Source: Candidatus Didemnitutus mandela (GTDB taxonomy: Bacteria > Verrucomicrobiota > Verrucomicrobiia > Opitutales > Opitutaceae). From it: 64,000 bases of DNA. Both the position numbers and the translations under genes were made by a program. The stretch lies in contig NJAL01000004.1 of the NCBI GenBank assembly GCA_002591725.1, forward strand, positions 122,036 to 186,035, written 5' to 3'. The notes under the pieces were generated by a model. The model was not told the DNA's origin and did no database searches. It saw nothing but the letters and a program-made list of their open reading frames with translations. Position 1 is the stretch's first letter, and each line of letters opens with the position of its first letter. Below are positions 1-8,750 of this stretch, one piece after another.

Positions 1-2
1 AG

Positions 3-146
3 GACAAGGAGGTTGGCGAAGTTACGCTGAAGGAAGCGAAGGGCGGGAGCGCAACGGTTATAGGGCTGGGTCTGCATGCTCGCATCTTCCAGGTGCTGGC
101 ATATAAGCCTGCAGAGTTCTTCGTCGTCTTCGACGACTACGATTAG
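3..146 (+). CDS. C-terminal end of an unidentified protein, cut by the window edge
   Basis: An open frame runs from the window start to a TAG stop and gives the last 47 residues of a protein ending in VFDDYD. The stretch alternates hydrophobic and polar residues, like the closing strands of a beta-sandwich domain such as those found at the ends of glycoside hydrolases. No catalytic motif is visible and I do not recognise the family. Because the start is missing I cannot tell whether the gene is intact. It is followed by 186 bp before aguB that contain a LacI-like palindrome. Confidence 0.45.
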   Translation, partial: DKEVGEVTLKEAKGGSATVIGLGLHARIFQVLAYKPAEFFVVFDDYD

Positions 147-206
147 AGGGCGAGATTTGGCGCGCATTGAGCAGAGTAGTCGATGATTTTAGAAATTTTT
201 ACAATT

Positions 207-220
207 GGTAAGCGCTTGTC
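207..220. promoter_or_regulatory. Possible LacI/GalR-family operator half-palindrome
   Basis: The sequence TAAGCGCTTG at 209-218 contains the perfect palindrome AAGCGCTT, the usual core of LacI/GalR-family operators. It lies about 120 bp upstream of the aguB start. The arms outside the core match poorly, and no regulator gene is present in the window, so this is only a suggestion. Confidence 0.2.
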
Positions 221-332
221 AAAGTCTTGTTTATTACAAGGCAGCCGAAAGAAAGGAGGCCCGGACTTGATTTACTTGTTATCGGGCGCGGATGACGTTC
301 GCTGTGCGAGACACGTATTCTCCTTATCTTTT

Positions 333-1208
333 ATGAAAGTTACTCTTGGTCTGCTGCAACATGCCTGCTCTGCGAACCCCATGGGGAACCTTAAGAAAGC
401 GTTGAAGCTCGCCGAACAGGCGGCTAGGAAGGGCGCAAAAATTATCTGCACACAGGAACTGTTTCGTTCGCGATATTTCTGCCAGACGGAAAAACACGAC
501 TACTTCAAAATGGCGGAATCGATTTCCGGACCGAGCACGGTGGCGTTCCAGAAGATCGCGAAGAAATACAAAGCGGTGATCATCGTGTCGCTTTTCGAAA
601 AGCGTGCGAGCGGACTGTATCACAATACGGCTGTGATTATCGATGTCGATGGCTCTTTGCTCGGCATCTATCGAAAAATGCACATCCCGGACGATCCACT
701 TTACTACGAGAAATTTTATTTCACACCGGGCGACACCGGTTTCAAGGCGTGGCAGACGAAATACGGAAAAATCGGTGTACTCGTGTGCTGGGACCAATGG
801 TATCCTGAAGGCGCGCGTCTTACCGCGCTGCAGGGCGCGGAAATTCTTTTCTACCCGACTGCGATCGGCTGGCACCTGAGCGAAAAACAAGAATATGGCA
901 CAACCCAACACGGTGCGTGGGAGGTCAGCCAGCGCGCGCATGCGGTAGCGAACGGATGCTACGTTGCCTCAATCAACCGCATTGGCGTGGAGAAGCCCGA
1001 AGGCAGTGACGGCATCGAATTTTGGGGACAGAGCTTTGTCGCCGGAACGAGCGGACAGATCCTTGCTAAAGCCAGCGTTGGCCAGGAGGAAATCGTCCTG
1101 CAGGAAATCGATCTGGAAAAGGTCGACGTTACGCGCACGTACTGGCCATTTTTGCGCGATCGCCGCATCGATGCCTATGGTGATCTAACAAAACGTTTCC
1201 GTGACTGA
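333..1208 (+). CDS. aguB: N-carbamoylputrescine amidase
   Basis: Hydrolyses N-carbamoylputrescine to putrescine, CO2 and ammonia, the last step of the agmatine route, in the cytoplasm. The 291-residue protein is a single nitrilase-superfamily domain with the expected triad: Glu42 in the TQELF motif, Lys115 in YRKMHIPD, and Cys152 in LVCWDQWYPE. The frame is open further upstream to 183, but the ATG at 333 (MKVTLGLLQH) gives the standard family N-terminus. Length is normal. The stop codon overlaps the start of aguA by 8 bp, so the two genes are probably co-translated. With aguA and the distant speA it completes the conversion of arginine to putrescine. Confidence 0.96.
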   Translation: MKVTLGLLQHACSANPMGNLKKALKLAEQAARKGAKIICTQELFRSRYFCQTEKHDYFKMAESISGPSTVAFQKIAKKYKAVIIVSLFEKRASGLYHNTAVIIDVDGSLLGIYRKMHIPDDPLYYEKFYFTPGDTGFKAWQTKYGKIGVLVCWDQWYPEGARLTALQGAEILFYPTAIGWHLSEKQEYGTTQHGAWEVSQRAHAVANGCYVASINRIGVEKPEGSDGIEFWGQSFVAGTSGQILAKASVGQEEIVLQEIDLEKVDVTRTYWPFLRDRRIDAYGDLTKRFRD

Positions 1209-2259
1209 TTTTCTCATGCCCGACCCAAAGGGCCCAGCTGCGATTGGCTTCCGCATGCCGGCCGAGTGGGAGCCCCAAGTCGCTATCTGGCTTTCGTGGC
1301 CGCATAAATACGCTTCATGGCCCCGCCAGTTTCGCCCGATTTCCTACATCTTCGCGCAGATCGTGAGCCAGATTTCGCGCTTTCAGGAAGTACGGATCAA
1401 TGCTGCGGCGAAGTTGCAACCGCGTGCGAAACGCTTTTGCACCGCTGCGGGCGCGGACATGGCGCGGGTAACGTTCTACGACCATCCTACTAACGATGCG
1501 TGGTGCCGCGATCACGGACCGATCTTCGTCAAAAACGACAAGACCGGTGAGGTTGCGATCACAGACTGGGTTTACAATGCTTGGGGCGACAAATATCTAC
1601 CATACGATCTCGACAACCAAATTCCACCCAGCATTGCTCGAGAGTTGAAACTGCGCTGTTTCGAGAAAAACATGGTGCTCGAAGGCGGATCTATCGACGT
1701 GAACGGACAGGGCCTGCTGCTGACGAGCGAGCAATGCCTGCTGAACAAGAACCGCAACCCGCAGCTGAAACGTGAGCAAATCGAGCAGAACCTGAAGAAC
1801 TATCTTGGCATCAAGCAGGTATTCTGGGTCGGTGGCGGGATCATCGGCGACGATACCGACGGGCACATCGACGATACCACGCGTTTTTTCAAGACCGATG
1901 GCTTTGTGGCCTGTGTGGAGCCGAACAGGCGTGACCCAAACCATAAGATACTTTCGGAGAACCTCGAGCGGTTGCGTAGCTTCCGCACGCCGGCGGGAAA
2001 GAAATTCTCCATTGTAGAGCTGCCGATGCCGAAGCCGATCTCCTTTCAGGGACAACAGGTCCCAGCAAGTTACGCGAATTTTTTTACTATCAACGGTGCG
2101 GTGCTCGTGCCGCAGTTCCGCAAGCCGAAGCGCGATGCCGAGGCGCGCGAAATCGTGGGGAGCTGTTTCCCAGGCCGGGAAGTCATTGGTGTCGATTGCT
2201 ACTACCTAATTTTGGGACTGGGCACGTTGCATTGTATTTCGCAGCAACAGCCTGCATAA
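1201..2259 (+). CDS. aguA: Agmatine deiminase
   Basis: Converts agmatine to N-carbamoylputrescine and ammonia. The 352-residue protein is a full-length porphyromonas-type peptidyl-arginine/agmatine deiminase. Visible motifs are WCRDHGPIFV around residue 105, the EGGSIDVNG segment near 161, GHIDD with His222, and the nucleophile Cys345 in GLGTLHCIS at the C-terminus. The start is a GTG at 1201 that overlaps the end of aguB; an ATG at 1216 is a possible alternative. Order and overlap with aguB indicate one transcript. The substrate agmatine would come from SpeA, encoded at 35.1-37.1 kb on the other strand. Confidence 0.96.
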   Translation: MTDFLMPDPKGPAAIGFRMPAEWEPQVAIWLSWPHKYASWPRQFRPISYIFAQIVSQISRFQEVRINAAAKLQPRAKRFCTAAGADMARVTFYDHPTNDAWCRDHGPIFVKNDKTGEVAITDWVYNAWGDKYLPYDLDNQIPPSIARELKLRCFEKNMVLEGGSIDVNGQGLLLTSEQCLLNKNRNPQLKREQIEQNLKNYLGIKQVFWVGGGIIGDDTDGHIDDTTRFFKTDGFVACVEPNRRDPNHKILSENLERLRSFRTPAGKKFSIVELPMPKPISFQGQQVPASYANFFTINGAVLVPQFRKPKRDAEAREIVGSCFPGREVIGVDCYYLILGLGTLHCISQQQPA

Positions 2260-2470
2260 GTGTCTGGCGTCTTTTTCTCCTCATTCGCTTCTTTGCCTTT
2301 CTCCTTATGGCGTTGTCCTTGTCTTTCCTGGACCGCGAATCGACGTCTAACCGGCGGCCCGCCAGTCCAGTGTTTCGAAAAAGGTGCGGCCGCATACGGA
2401 ATACCTTCCCGAAAATGTACACTCAGCAATAGCATATAATATTATATTCGGCGCAGCTTCAACCTAACAC

Positions 2471-2522
2471 GGCCGACCCAGAGTCTCGCGCACATAGGCC
2501 GACCCAGAGTCTCGCGTACATA
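2471..2522. repeat. 26-bp tandem duplication, two copies
   Basis: Copies at 2471-2496 and 2497-2522 begin GGCCGACCCAGAG and differ at a single base (C versus T near the end). This is the signature of a recent slippage or unequal-exchange event. Two other 26-27 bp tandem duplications occur in the window, at 9545 and 47782. Confidence 0.9.
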
Positions 2523-2853
2523 GAGGTGTTGGACGCGACAAACAATCGCGGGAGGGAAGTAGACTTGGCGGAAACTGGCGACGATCAGGCGGAGGTCCCA
2601 CTGCTATTGACGGAGCAGATCTAGAACTTTTCGTCCAGATATAATAATAAGTAAGTATTTAATTAAAATAGCTTTATAAAAATTAAGCCTTCTCTTTTTT
2701 GTAGGAAATTCTGCAAGTTAGATGGTTTGGTGAGGTCTCAGAAGAAAAATAATTTTCCTGCTTGCAGGGAAAGGGAAATTCAGGGATTCTTGAATCCTTA
2801 CTTATTCTTTTCAGTCAAGCCGGTGCGGTCGCGCACGCTCCATCCGGTTTTCC

Positions 2854-2871
2854 AGTTAGTTAGTTAGTTAA
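2854..2871. repeat. AGTT tetranucleotide run
   Basis: Just over four perfect copies of AGTT lie about 85 bp upstream of the rpsA start. Such short runs are prone to length change and could affect spacing in the rpsA leader; nothing further can be said. Confidence 0.8.
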
Positions 2872-2956
2872 CCTTCAACCAACCTGGACCCGTAAGGGTT
2901 CACGCTAAAAGTTTATCCATTACGGGGCGAATGGATGACTTTCGGCCACAGCTAAC

Positions 2957-4630
2957 TTGAGCTCGTTAATGCAAGAATTGTTCGCCCAATTCCCCTTCGA
3001 TAAGCTGAAGGAGGGCACAGTGGTCCAAGGCACAATCACGGAAATCCGCCAAAACGAAGCTGTTCTGGACATCGGTGGCAAAGCCGAAGGCGTAATCCCG
3101 GAGCACGAATTTTCTGACCTCGGTGAGTTGCAAATCGGCTCCGAAATTGAAGTCTTCCTCGAGAAGCTCGAGGACAAGGAGGGAAGACCCCTCCTCAGCT
3201 ACGAAAAGGCGCAGCAAAAGAAGAACTGGGAAAATATTCTCGCCCACTGCACAGAAGGAGAAATCGTCTCCGGCCGCGTGAAAAGCAAGGTCAAGGGCGG
3301 TCTGCTCGTCTCCATCGGGGTTGATTCGTTTCTGCCCGCTTCCCACATCGACATCCAACCGCCCAGGAATCTCGATCAATACGTTGGCCAGACCCACGAC
3401 TTCAAGGTTCTCAAAATACACCACGAGCGGAAGAACATCATTCTTTCCCGGCGCGAGTTAATCGATGAACAGCGCCAGCAAAAGCGTCGCGATCTACTCG
3501 ATAAACTGCAGCCTGGCCAGATCCGCAAGGGTGTCGTCAAAAACATCACCGATTTCGGTGCGTTCATCGACCTCGACGGCATCGACGGCCTGCTCCACAT
3601 TACTGATATGTCTTGGAACCGCATCGGTCACCCGTCCGAAATACTCAGGCAGGGCGAAAAGGTCGATGTTATGGTTATCGACATCAAGCGCGAAAAGGAG
3701 CGCGTTTCTCTCGGCCTCAAACAGACCAAGAGCAATCCGTGGGACAACATAGACCATAAGTTTCCGATCGGTGCCAAGGCCCGTGGAAAGGTCGTCAATC
3801 TCGTTCCCTACGGCGCCTTCATCGAACTTGAACCCGGTGTCGAAGGTCTCGTGCACACTACCGAGATGTCCTGGACGAAGCGTATTGCCAAGCCGTCTGA
3901 GCTTCTCAAGGTTGGCGATGAAGTTGAGGCGGTTGTTCTCGGTATCCAGAAGGGAGAACAAAAAATTTCGCTCGGCCTGCGCCAGCTCGAACCGAATCCG
4001 TGGGATATGGTCTGTCACAACTATCCTGTTGGCGCTCGCGTCCGCGGCAAGGTGCGCAACATGACCACCTACGGCGCTTTCATCGAACTCGAGGAAGGCA
4101 TTGATGGTATGGTGCACATCTCCGACATGAGCTGGACCCGCAAGGTCAATTATCCCTCCGAAGTCCTAAACAAGAGTGACGAAGTGGATGCGATTGTGCT
4201 CGACGTTGATCCGCAACAGCAGCGTATAAGCCTCGGTATGAAACAGCTCACCGCCGACCCGTGGACCGACATCGATGCCTTTTTTCGTATTGGTGACGTT
4301 GTTACTGGCACGGTTTCGAAGGTTGCCAATTTCGGCGCCTTTGTTGAGCTTAAGGACGGTATCGATGGTATGGTACACATTTCGCAGATCAAGGAAGAAC
4401 GTGTCGACAAGGCGAAGGACGTGCTCAAGTCCGGCCAGCAAGTTACTGCGCGCGTCATCAAGATTGACTGCGAGCAACGCCGCATAGGTCTCTCGATCAA
4501 GGCTGCCGACTACTCGGTTGAACAACTTGCTGCCGAGACCGCGACCTATGATCAGTTCTCCAAGTCCAGTGGAGTAGCTGGCCTCACGAATCTTGGCGGT
4601 ATCTTCGATGAGGCTTCGAAAAAGGAATAA
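2957..4630 (+). CDS. rpsA: 30S ribosomal protein S1
   Basis: Binds mRNA on the small ribosomal subunit and helps load it for initiation. The 557-residue protein has six S1 (OB-fold) repeats, starting roughly at residues 18, 101, 188, 272, 359 and 446. Repeats 3-6 carry the well-kept pattern YGAFIEL or DFGAFIDL followed by GLVH/GMVHIS. A short acidic/lysine tail ends the protein. The start is uncertain: TTG at 2957 gives MSSLMQEL, while an ATG at 2969 gives MQELFAQF; I prefer the longer form because it resembles the family N-terminus. The gene is monocistronic and closes with a strong hairpin. It is the best-preserved gene in this part of the window. Confidence 0.97.
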   Translation: MSSLMQELFAQFPFDKLKEGTVVQGTITEIRQNEAVLDIGGKAEGVIPEHEFSDLGELQIGSEIEVFLEKLEDKEGRPLLSYEKAQQKKNWENILAHCTEGEIVSGRVKSKVKGGLLVSIGVDSFLPASHIDIQPPRNLDQYVGQTHDFKVLKIHHERKNIILSRRELIDEQRQQKRRDLLDKLQPGQIRKGVVKNITDFGAFIDLDGIDGLLHITDMSWNRIGHPSEILRQGEKVDVMVIDIKREKERVSLGLKQTKSNPWDNIDHKFPIGAKARGKVVNLVPYGAFIELEPGVEGLVHTTEMSWTKRIAKPSELLKVGDEVEAVVLGIQKGEQKISLGLRQLEPNPWDMVCHNYPVGARVRGKVRNMTTYGAFIELEEGIDGMVHISDMSWTRKVNYPSEVLNKSDEVDAIVLDVDPQQQRISLGMKQLTADPWTDIDAFFRIGDVVTGTVSKVANFGAFVELKDGIDGMVHISQIKEERVDKAKDVLKSGQQVTARVIKIDCEQRRIGLSIKAADYSVEQLAAETATYDQFSKSSGVAGLTNLGGIFDEASKKE

Positions 4631-4652
4631 CAACTGCTTTGCTTCCGGAACG

Positions 4653-4686
4653 CTTCAAGGCGCTCGATTTGCCGAGCGCCTTGAAG
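4653..4686 (+). terminator. Hairpin downstream of rpsA
   Basis: A perfect 14-bp inverted repeat (CTTCAAGGCGCTCG pairing with CGAGCGCCTTGAAG) around a 6-base loop begins 23 bp after the rpsA stop. No clear T-run follows, so it may act as an mRNA 3'-end stabiliser as well as, or instead of, a strong intrinsic terminator. Confidence 0.75.
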
Positions 4687-5300
4687 ATGGAAACGGTTTG
4701 ACTGGTGCTTCTCAGGATTCCTTTCACCAAAAATTTTTACTAACTTAGAGGCGCTGCGCCGCGCTGTTTTTCGATACCGTCTGCATCATCGGCCGGAAAA
4801 ATTGCACGGCAGAGCAGACCGCAGCAAGGGTACTTGAGTGGCAGGTGCTGTTCGGTGGCGCCAACGTTTGGGCAAACTCAATGTAGAAGGCAGCGGATCT
4901 AGGTTTGGACGTTGTTGGCTTTTTAGATTGAGGCAAAAGCCTGATATCTTAGTTTTTTCATGCACACTAAACTCACCAGCGCGAAGGATATTATGACGTT
5001 ATCTATATACCAGCGGTGAAAGCGAAAATACTGGTAATTCGCACCAAGGGAATTGCCGCACGCACGCGAGCTTTGGTGTCTAGCTACTTTCCCTTTCTCG
5101 CGGTTTTGTTCTCCTATGTGGATCAAGCGGTCGAGGTTCGTGGCATTCAAATGCAAAATGCGCTTATGGGAAAACAGCTTCGGGCCTCCCTCACTGATAA
5201 AGCCCCAATGCGCGCATTTGTTCTTGTCACTAATTTTTGATCTTCTGTCACGCATGTCCGACGCTTCGAGCGACTAGCTAGCGCGTGTCGTTCCCGCCTG
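4687..5300. other. Unread degenerate DNA
   Basis: I find no recognisable gene or protein fragment here on either strand. A 74-codon open stretch at 5016-5240 has no family resemblance and is treated as chance. Confidence 0.4.
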
Positions 5301-5780
5301 AAAAGCTGAATTTCACTTGGGTGAATGTACTTTTCTACGATTCGTGATAGCTGGTAAGCCCATTATCGAAAAAACTGTCGTTTTCAGCCAGTCTGCTTGT
5401 GCGTCGAGTTGCGCTGTGTCGCCGATTGTTTTGCCCGTTGCAGGATTGGACACGGTTCGGAAAGACGAGCGTTGTAGAAGAATTATTGGCGGTCGCGACG
5501 ATTTCACAGGACGGAGTTGGTAAACGGACGAAGTTTAGCAATTCCTCCTATCGAAGACAGGAGGCGTACATGATACTGGAACCGGGTTCGCACACCAGTT
5601 CGATATGACAGATTTCCTTGTCCAGCAAAACTGGCGTTCCCCCGTGTGGTGGTACATTCTCATGTTTTGGATCCCGATTGGACACAGCTGTCACTACCGA
5701 GTCGTTTTTGGAACAGCCGGAGAAAAAGAGCCGCCTAATTCGAGGATGAGGAAGAAAGTGAGCAAAAACGGGAAACAGAC
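5300..5780 (-). pseudogene. Remnant of a small periplasmic lipoprotein
   Basis: Joining frames on the minus strand gives a signal-peptide-like start, a lipobox (FFSGCS) and then PPHGGTPVLL...CHIELV, broken frames reading NFVRLPTPSCEIVATA, and finally NPATGKTIGDTAQ...ADWLKTT. The HGGTPV...HIELV pattern resembles the small domain found next to CzcB-type metal-efflux proteins. It follows the MacB-like permease directly, so it was probably the last gene of that transporter operon. Several frameshifts and stops make it non-functional. The family assignment is tentative; the reading as a dead lipoprotein is more secure. Confidence 0.55.
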
Positions 5781-5789
5781 ATGGTTCCA

Positions 5790-7130
5790 AAGGATGAGAT
5801 TCAGGGGTTCAGCCATGTTGATGTTGTAGGCTTTCCGGGTTGGGGGAACGCTGTTCAAGACACAAAGAGCGGGTGCTTCGACCATGATGGGGGACACACG
5901 GTAAAAGGTTCCAGGCGGATTCCGGTTTTGTTGCGAAACATTGCGGTAAGACCCGTCATGGCTCCGCGATAAATCTAAAATTCTGCCACACGGGTTACTA
6001 GTAGACCGATAAAAGGAGCCCCAAGAACGATTGCCAAAGACAATGTCCATTATTTCGCGCCGAGAGCCGGAGAATTGCAATATCCCGTCGACGTACGGAC
6101 ATCGAGTTGTAGATCGCGACGAGCACGTCCTTTGGGGAAGCAACTGCAACTAGGTAGGCTACGAGCGACAACCCTTGGTCGAGCCCAAGCCATCTTTTGA
6201 AAAAGACACGCCATGATCGCGCCGATGGGAAAAGCGAACATCAGTCGATTCCCCTTCCGATCAGATATTGAGCATGAAGCAGACCGCTGGCAAACGCAGT
6301 TGGACGAGCACGGCGCTAACTTCGGTGGCTGCTGGCTGCTTTCGGATTGTGACCGCTCATGTGTTCGCACGCCTTCGGGCGGAATCTACATCTAAAAGAC
6401 TTTGTTGAGGAGTGCTTGAAGTCTTCAGGATCCATGGTAGCTCTGATAGAGTCATCAGTGTTGGTTTTTTTATTGGAAATCAGGCCTGAAAGGGATGAAG
6501 CGTATTTCCAACCTTGAGGTTGAATTTTTGCGCGGCAAAGTTTCCGAGCAACGTTTCCTTGGCTTGCGGGTCAAAAGTCCGCCCTCCTTCAAGCCCAAGC
6601 GTTTCCCCAGCGGAATATTCTACTTGGGTGAACAGATTTGTGGCAGATCGGTGACGGCGTCGGCGATATGCACATCGCGAAGATTGTTTTCCATGGCGAT
6701 TGGAACCGCGAGTCCCGGCCTTTGCTTGAATAAAGGCCGGTGTGTAGTTATTTTTTGTCACCCAGATAATGCATGCAAGTCAGGAAACCGCTAGCGAGAG
6801 TAATTAAAAAAGCCGTGACTAGAGTGGAGAATGCATGTTGGCGCAAGCCCTGTCGGACAATGAAGCAGCAAGGTCACTAGCGCATTTTATAGGGTGGGTT
6901 GACCTTGTAGCAGTACTAAGACGTAGGCCGAATCGGCGGAGCCGTCGCATACCACTGATATGGTTCGGAGCCGTTCTGTGAATGAAGAGCTGTGTATCCG
7001 TGAAATAAATCTACAGCTTTTTTTATATGCAAGAGGCTTCTCTTGAGCTTTGGGAGACGCTGTAAACAGTACGATATCGTGTTTCGCAGCAAAAAAAGAG
7101 CTCCGCTGCTTTGCTTTTCCCCCATTTCAA
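5790..7130 (-). pseudogene. Remnant of a MacB/LolC-type (FtsX-domain) ABC permease
   Basis: The minus strand still encodes, in pieces, the periplasmic-core end (GGRTFDPQAKE...LLGNFAAQKFNLKVGNTLHPF at 6490-6640) and the FtsX membrane domain: LSLVAYLVAVASPKDVL followed by IYNSMSVRRRDIAILRLS at 6070-6150, then a decayed last membrane helix and the VPPTRKAYN tail near 5840. These are the landmarks of MacB/LolC-like permeases. At least four frame changes and stops separate them. The part above 6780 is too decayed to confirm, so the upper boundary is inferred. It lies between the ATPase remnant and the lipoprotein remnant, the usual gene company for such exporters. Confidence 0.82.
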
Positions 7131-7359
7131 TGGAGGAGCATGCAGCTGCAAATCATGATCTTTTGTTTATCTAGGTTTTTACACTTTCCGATATTTTGCA
7201 GTTGAGGAGCACTTTGGCTGTTCTGCCGAGGGTTGCTTCAGCCTTGCTGAAAACTGTACGGAAAGTCCACGATTAGGAAAAGGAAAAAGAAACGTTCTTT
7301 TCCGAATCAGCATCGGGAACCGGTTTGGTTCGAGGGGGGAGCGACGGTTGAATAGAACA

Positions 7360-8130
7360 GGCTTCAGGTGAAGAGAATCACTTTCGAAAAAAGGGAGAAC
7401 TTCGTATGGACGGAGCGGAATGGGAGTTCCCCCCTCCCCCTAGCTGAACACGGTGGCTGTTCTGACATTGACTTTGGTTGAGTTCGGGAAAACCCAGCAG
7501 GTATCTCGAAGGCTTCTAGAATTACCAGATTGTGGCTGACCAGTAAGAGCAGCGCCGCGCTGGGTTCCCTGTCCATTTCGCGGATGAGCGTTATGGGGTA
7601 TGACTGGATGTTTTTTAGTCGAGGTTGCTGGTGGGCTAGCTATCAAGAATAAACCTAGGCTGATTTATGAGGGAACGGAGGACAGCGACTCTGTGTTGGC
7701 GTTCGTGTGAGAGCTGGTTGGAACGATGATGGACCCTGCTGCTAAAGTCTCCCTTCCTCGAGCGCGGCTTCTGTCTGGGCGTGGTTTCTGCCTGCACAAA
7801 ATGCAACACCAAACCAGGCGTTTTCGAGGTAGGGAGGTAGCCTTGGAGAAAATTAAATGTTTGGAATATATGGTAACAGCGTCCGCGTATAGCCGGTCGC
7901 GGTTTGATTCGGGCAAGGCGGCTATGTTTCGTTCTCTAGTTCTCTAATACGGATGGAGCTGAAGTAGGAAACAAAAGAATGTTCGCGAGCAAATGCTGAA
8001 AAGTTGTCTTTCCGGATCCACTTTAGTCGCGGAGAGCGATTTGCTCACCGGCCGCTTAATGTGAATTCCGAAATTCCGGTGATCAATTTTGTGTCCATCT
8101 TCTGGAAAGCCAAAGGATTTGGTAAGATTA
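7360..8130 (-). pseudogene. Remnant of a LolD/MacB-type ABC transporter ATPase
   Basis: Reading the minus strand across frames recovers a Walker A (SGSGKTTFQHLLANI, about 7970-8020), a Q-loop region (IFQTFN), the ABC signature QLSHERQHRVAVLRSLIN with the invariant G of LSGGE-type motifs replaced by H, a degraded Walker B/D-loop (INQPRFIL, then a stop, then PTSNLD), and the H-loop LLLLVSHNLVILE near 7540. Stops and at least three frameshifts interrupt it. The LIREMDREPSAALLLLVSHN segment is typical of LolD-like ATPases. It heads a dead minus-strand operon with the FtsX-type permease and lipoprotein. Confidence 0.88.
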
Positions 8131-8750
8131 GAAACAGTAAAAATAGCTCATCGAGTCGATGATTTATGGACGCGCAAGCGCATCCGGGTTGAGAGCTGAT
8201 GTTACTCTCCTCATCGGAGCGAAAAAACGGTGTGGACGTAATTGCCTCCGCCAAAAAGTCAGATACGATGATGCGAGGAAGTCATCCGTTTGGTAATTGT
8301 CTTGCTCAGCTAAAAATTATAAAATTTATGATATAAGAAAAGTAAAACAACGGAGGCCACCAGGGCGAAAACAACTCTGTGCCCCCAACAAAAAAGGCTT
8401 ACTATGCACAAATGCGGTGATTGTAGATTTGTAGAATGGAGCTCCAGCATTGCGCTGCATCTAGGGCGGTGAAGTTTAGGGAAAAGCTGCCAGAATGAAA
8501 ACGAACAGCAGAGATACGGATCACATATTGACCATTCGCCCGGGGAGCGAATAAATCTGCTTGCTTCAAGACTGGAGCTTACGCACACATATCGGAGGCT
8601 TTCGGGGAGGCCAAAGAGTCAAGCTTGGTGGGGTAATACTCGCACATTCCTGGAAAATACTCGGATCTCCGTGGCTGCTGGCTCCTCTCAGTAAAAAAGC
8701 GGCTGGCTTGCAGTCGGACATCGGGAAAATAATATAACTGATATGTAAGC
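8131..8750. other. Unread degenerate DNA downstream of the sigma factor
   Basis: No family could be recognised. The minus strand contains a hydrophobic run (about 8330-8400) that could be a fossil membrane helix, but nothing more can be supported. Confidence 0.35.

Larger units (their letters stand above)
2260..2956. other. Intergenic region before rpsA
   Basis: About 700 bp without a recognisable gene in any frame. It holds a 26-bp tandem duplication (2471-2522), an AT-rich stretch (2640-2700) and a short AGTT tetranucleotide run (2854-2871). The rpsA promoter and leader must lie in the right-hand part, but I cannot point to convincing -35/-10 boxes. Confidence 0.6.

Noticed and set aside
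2471..2522. CRISPR-like repeats
   Set aside because: Two direct head-to-tail copies with no spacer, and no cas genes anywhere in the window.
7250..7290. CGGAAAGTCC motif suggesting an RNase P RNA fragment
   Set aside because: Only a short match; the surrounding sequence does not form the expected helices and no second conserved region is found.
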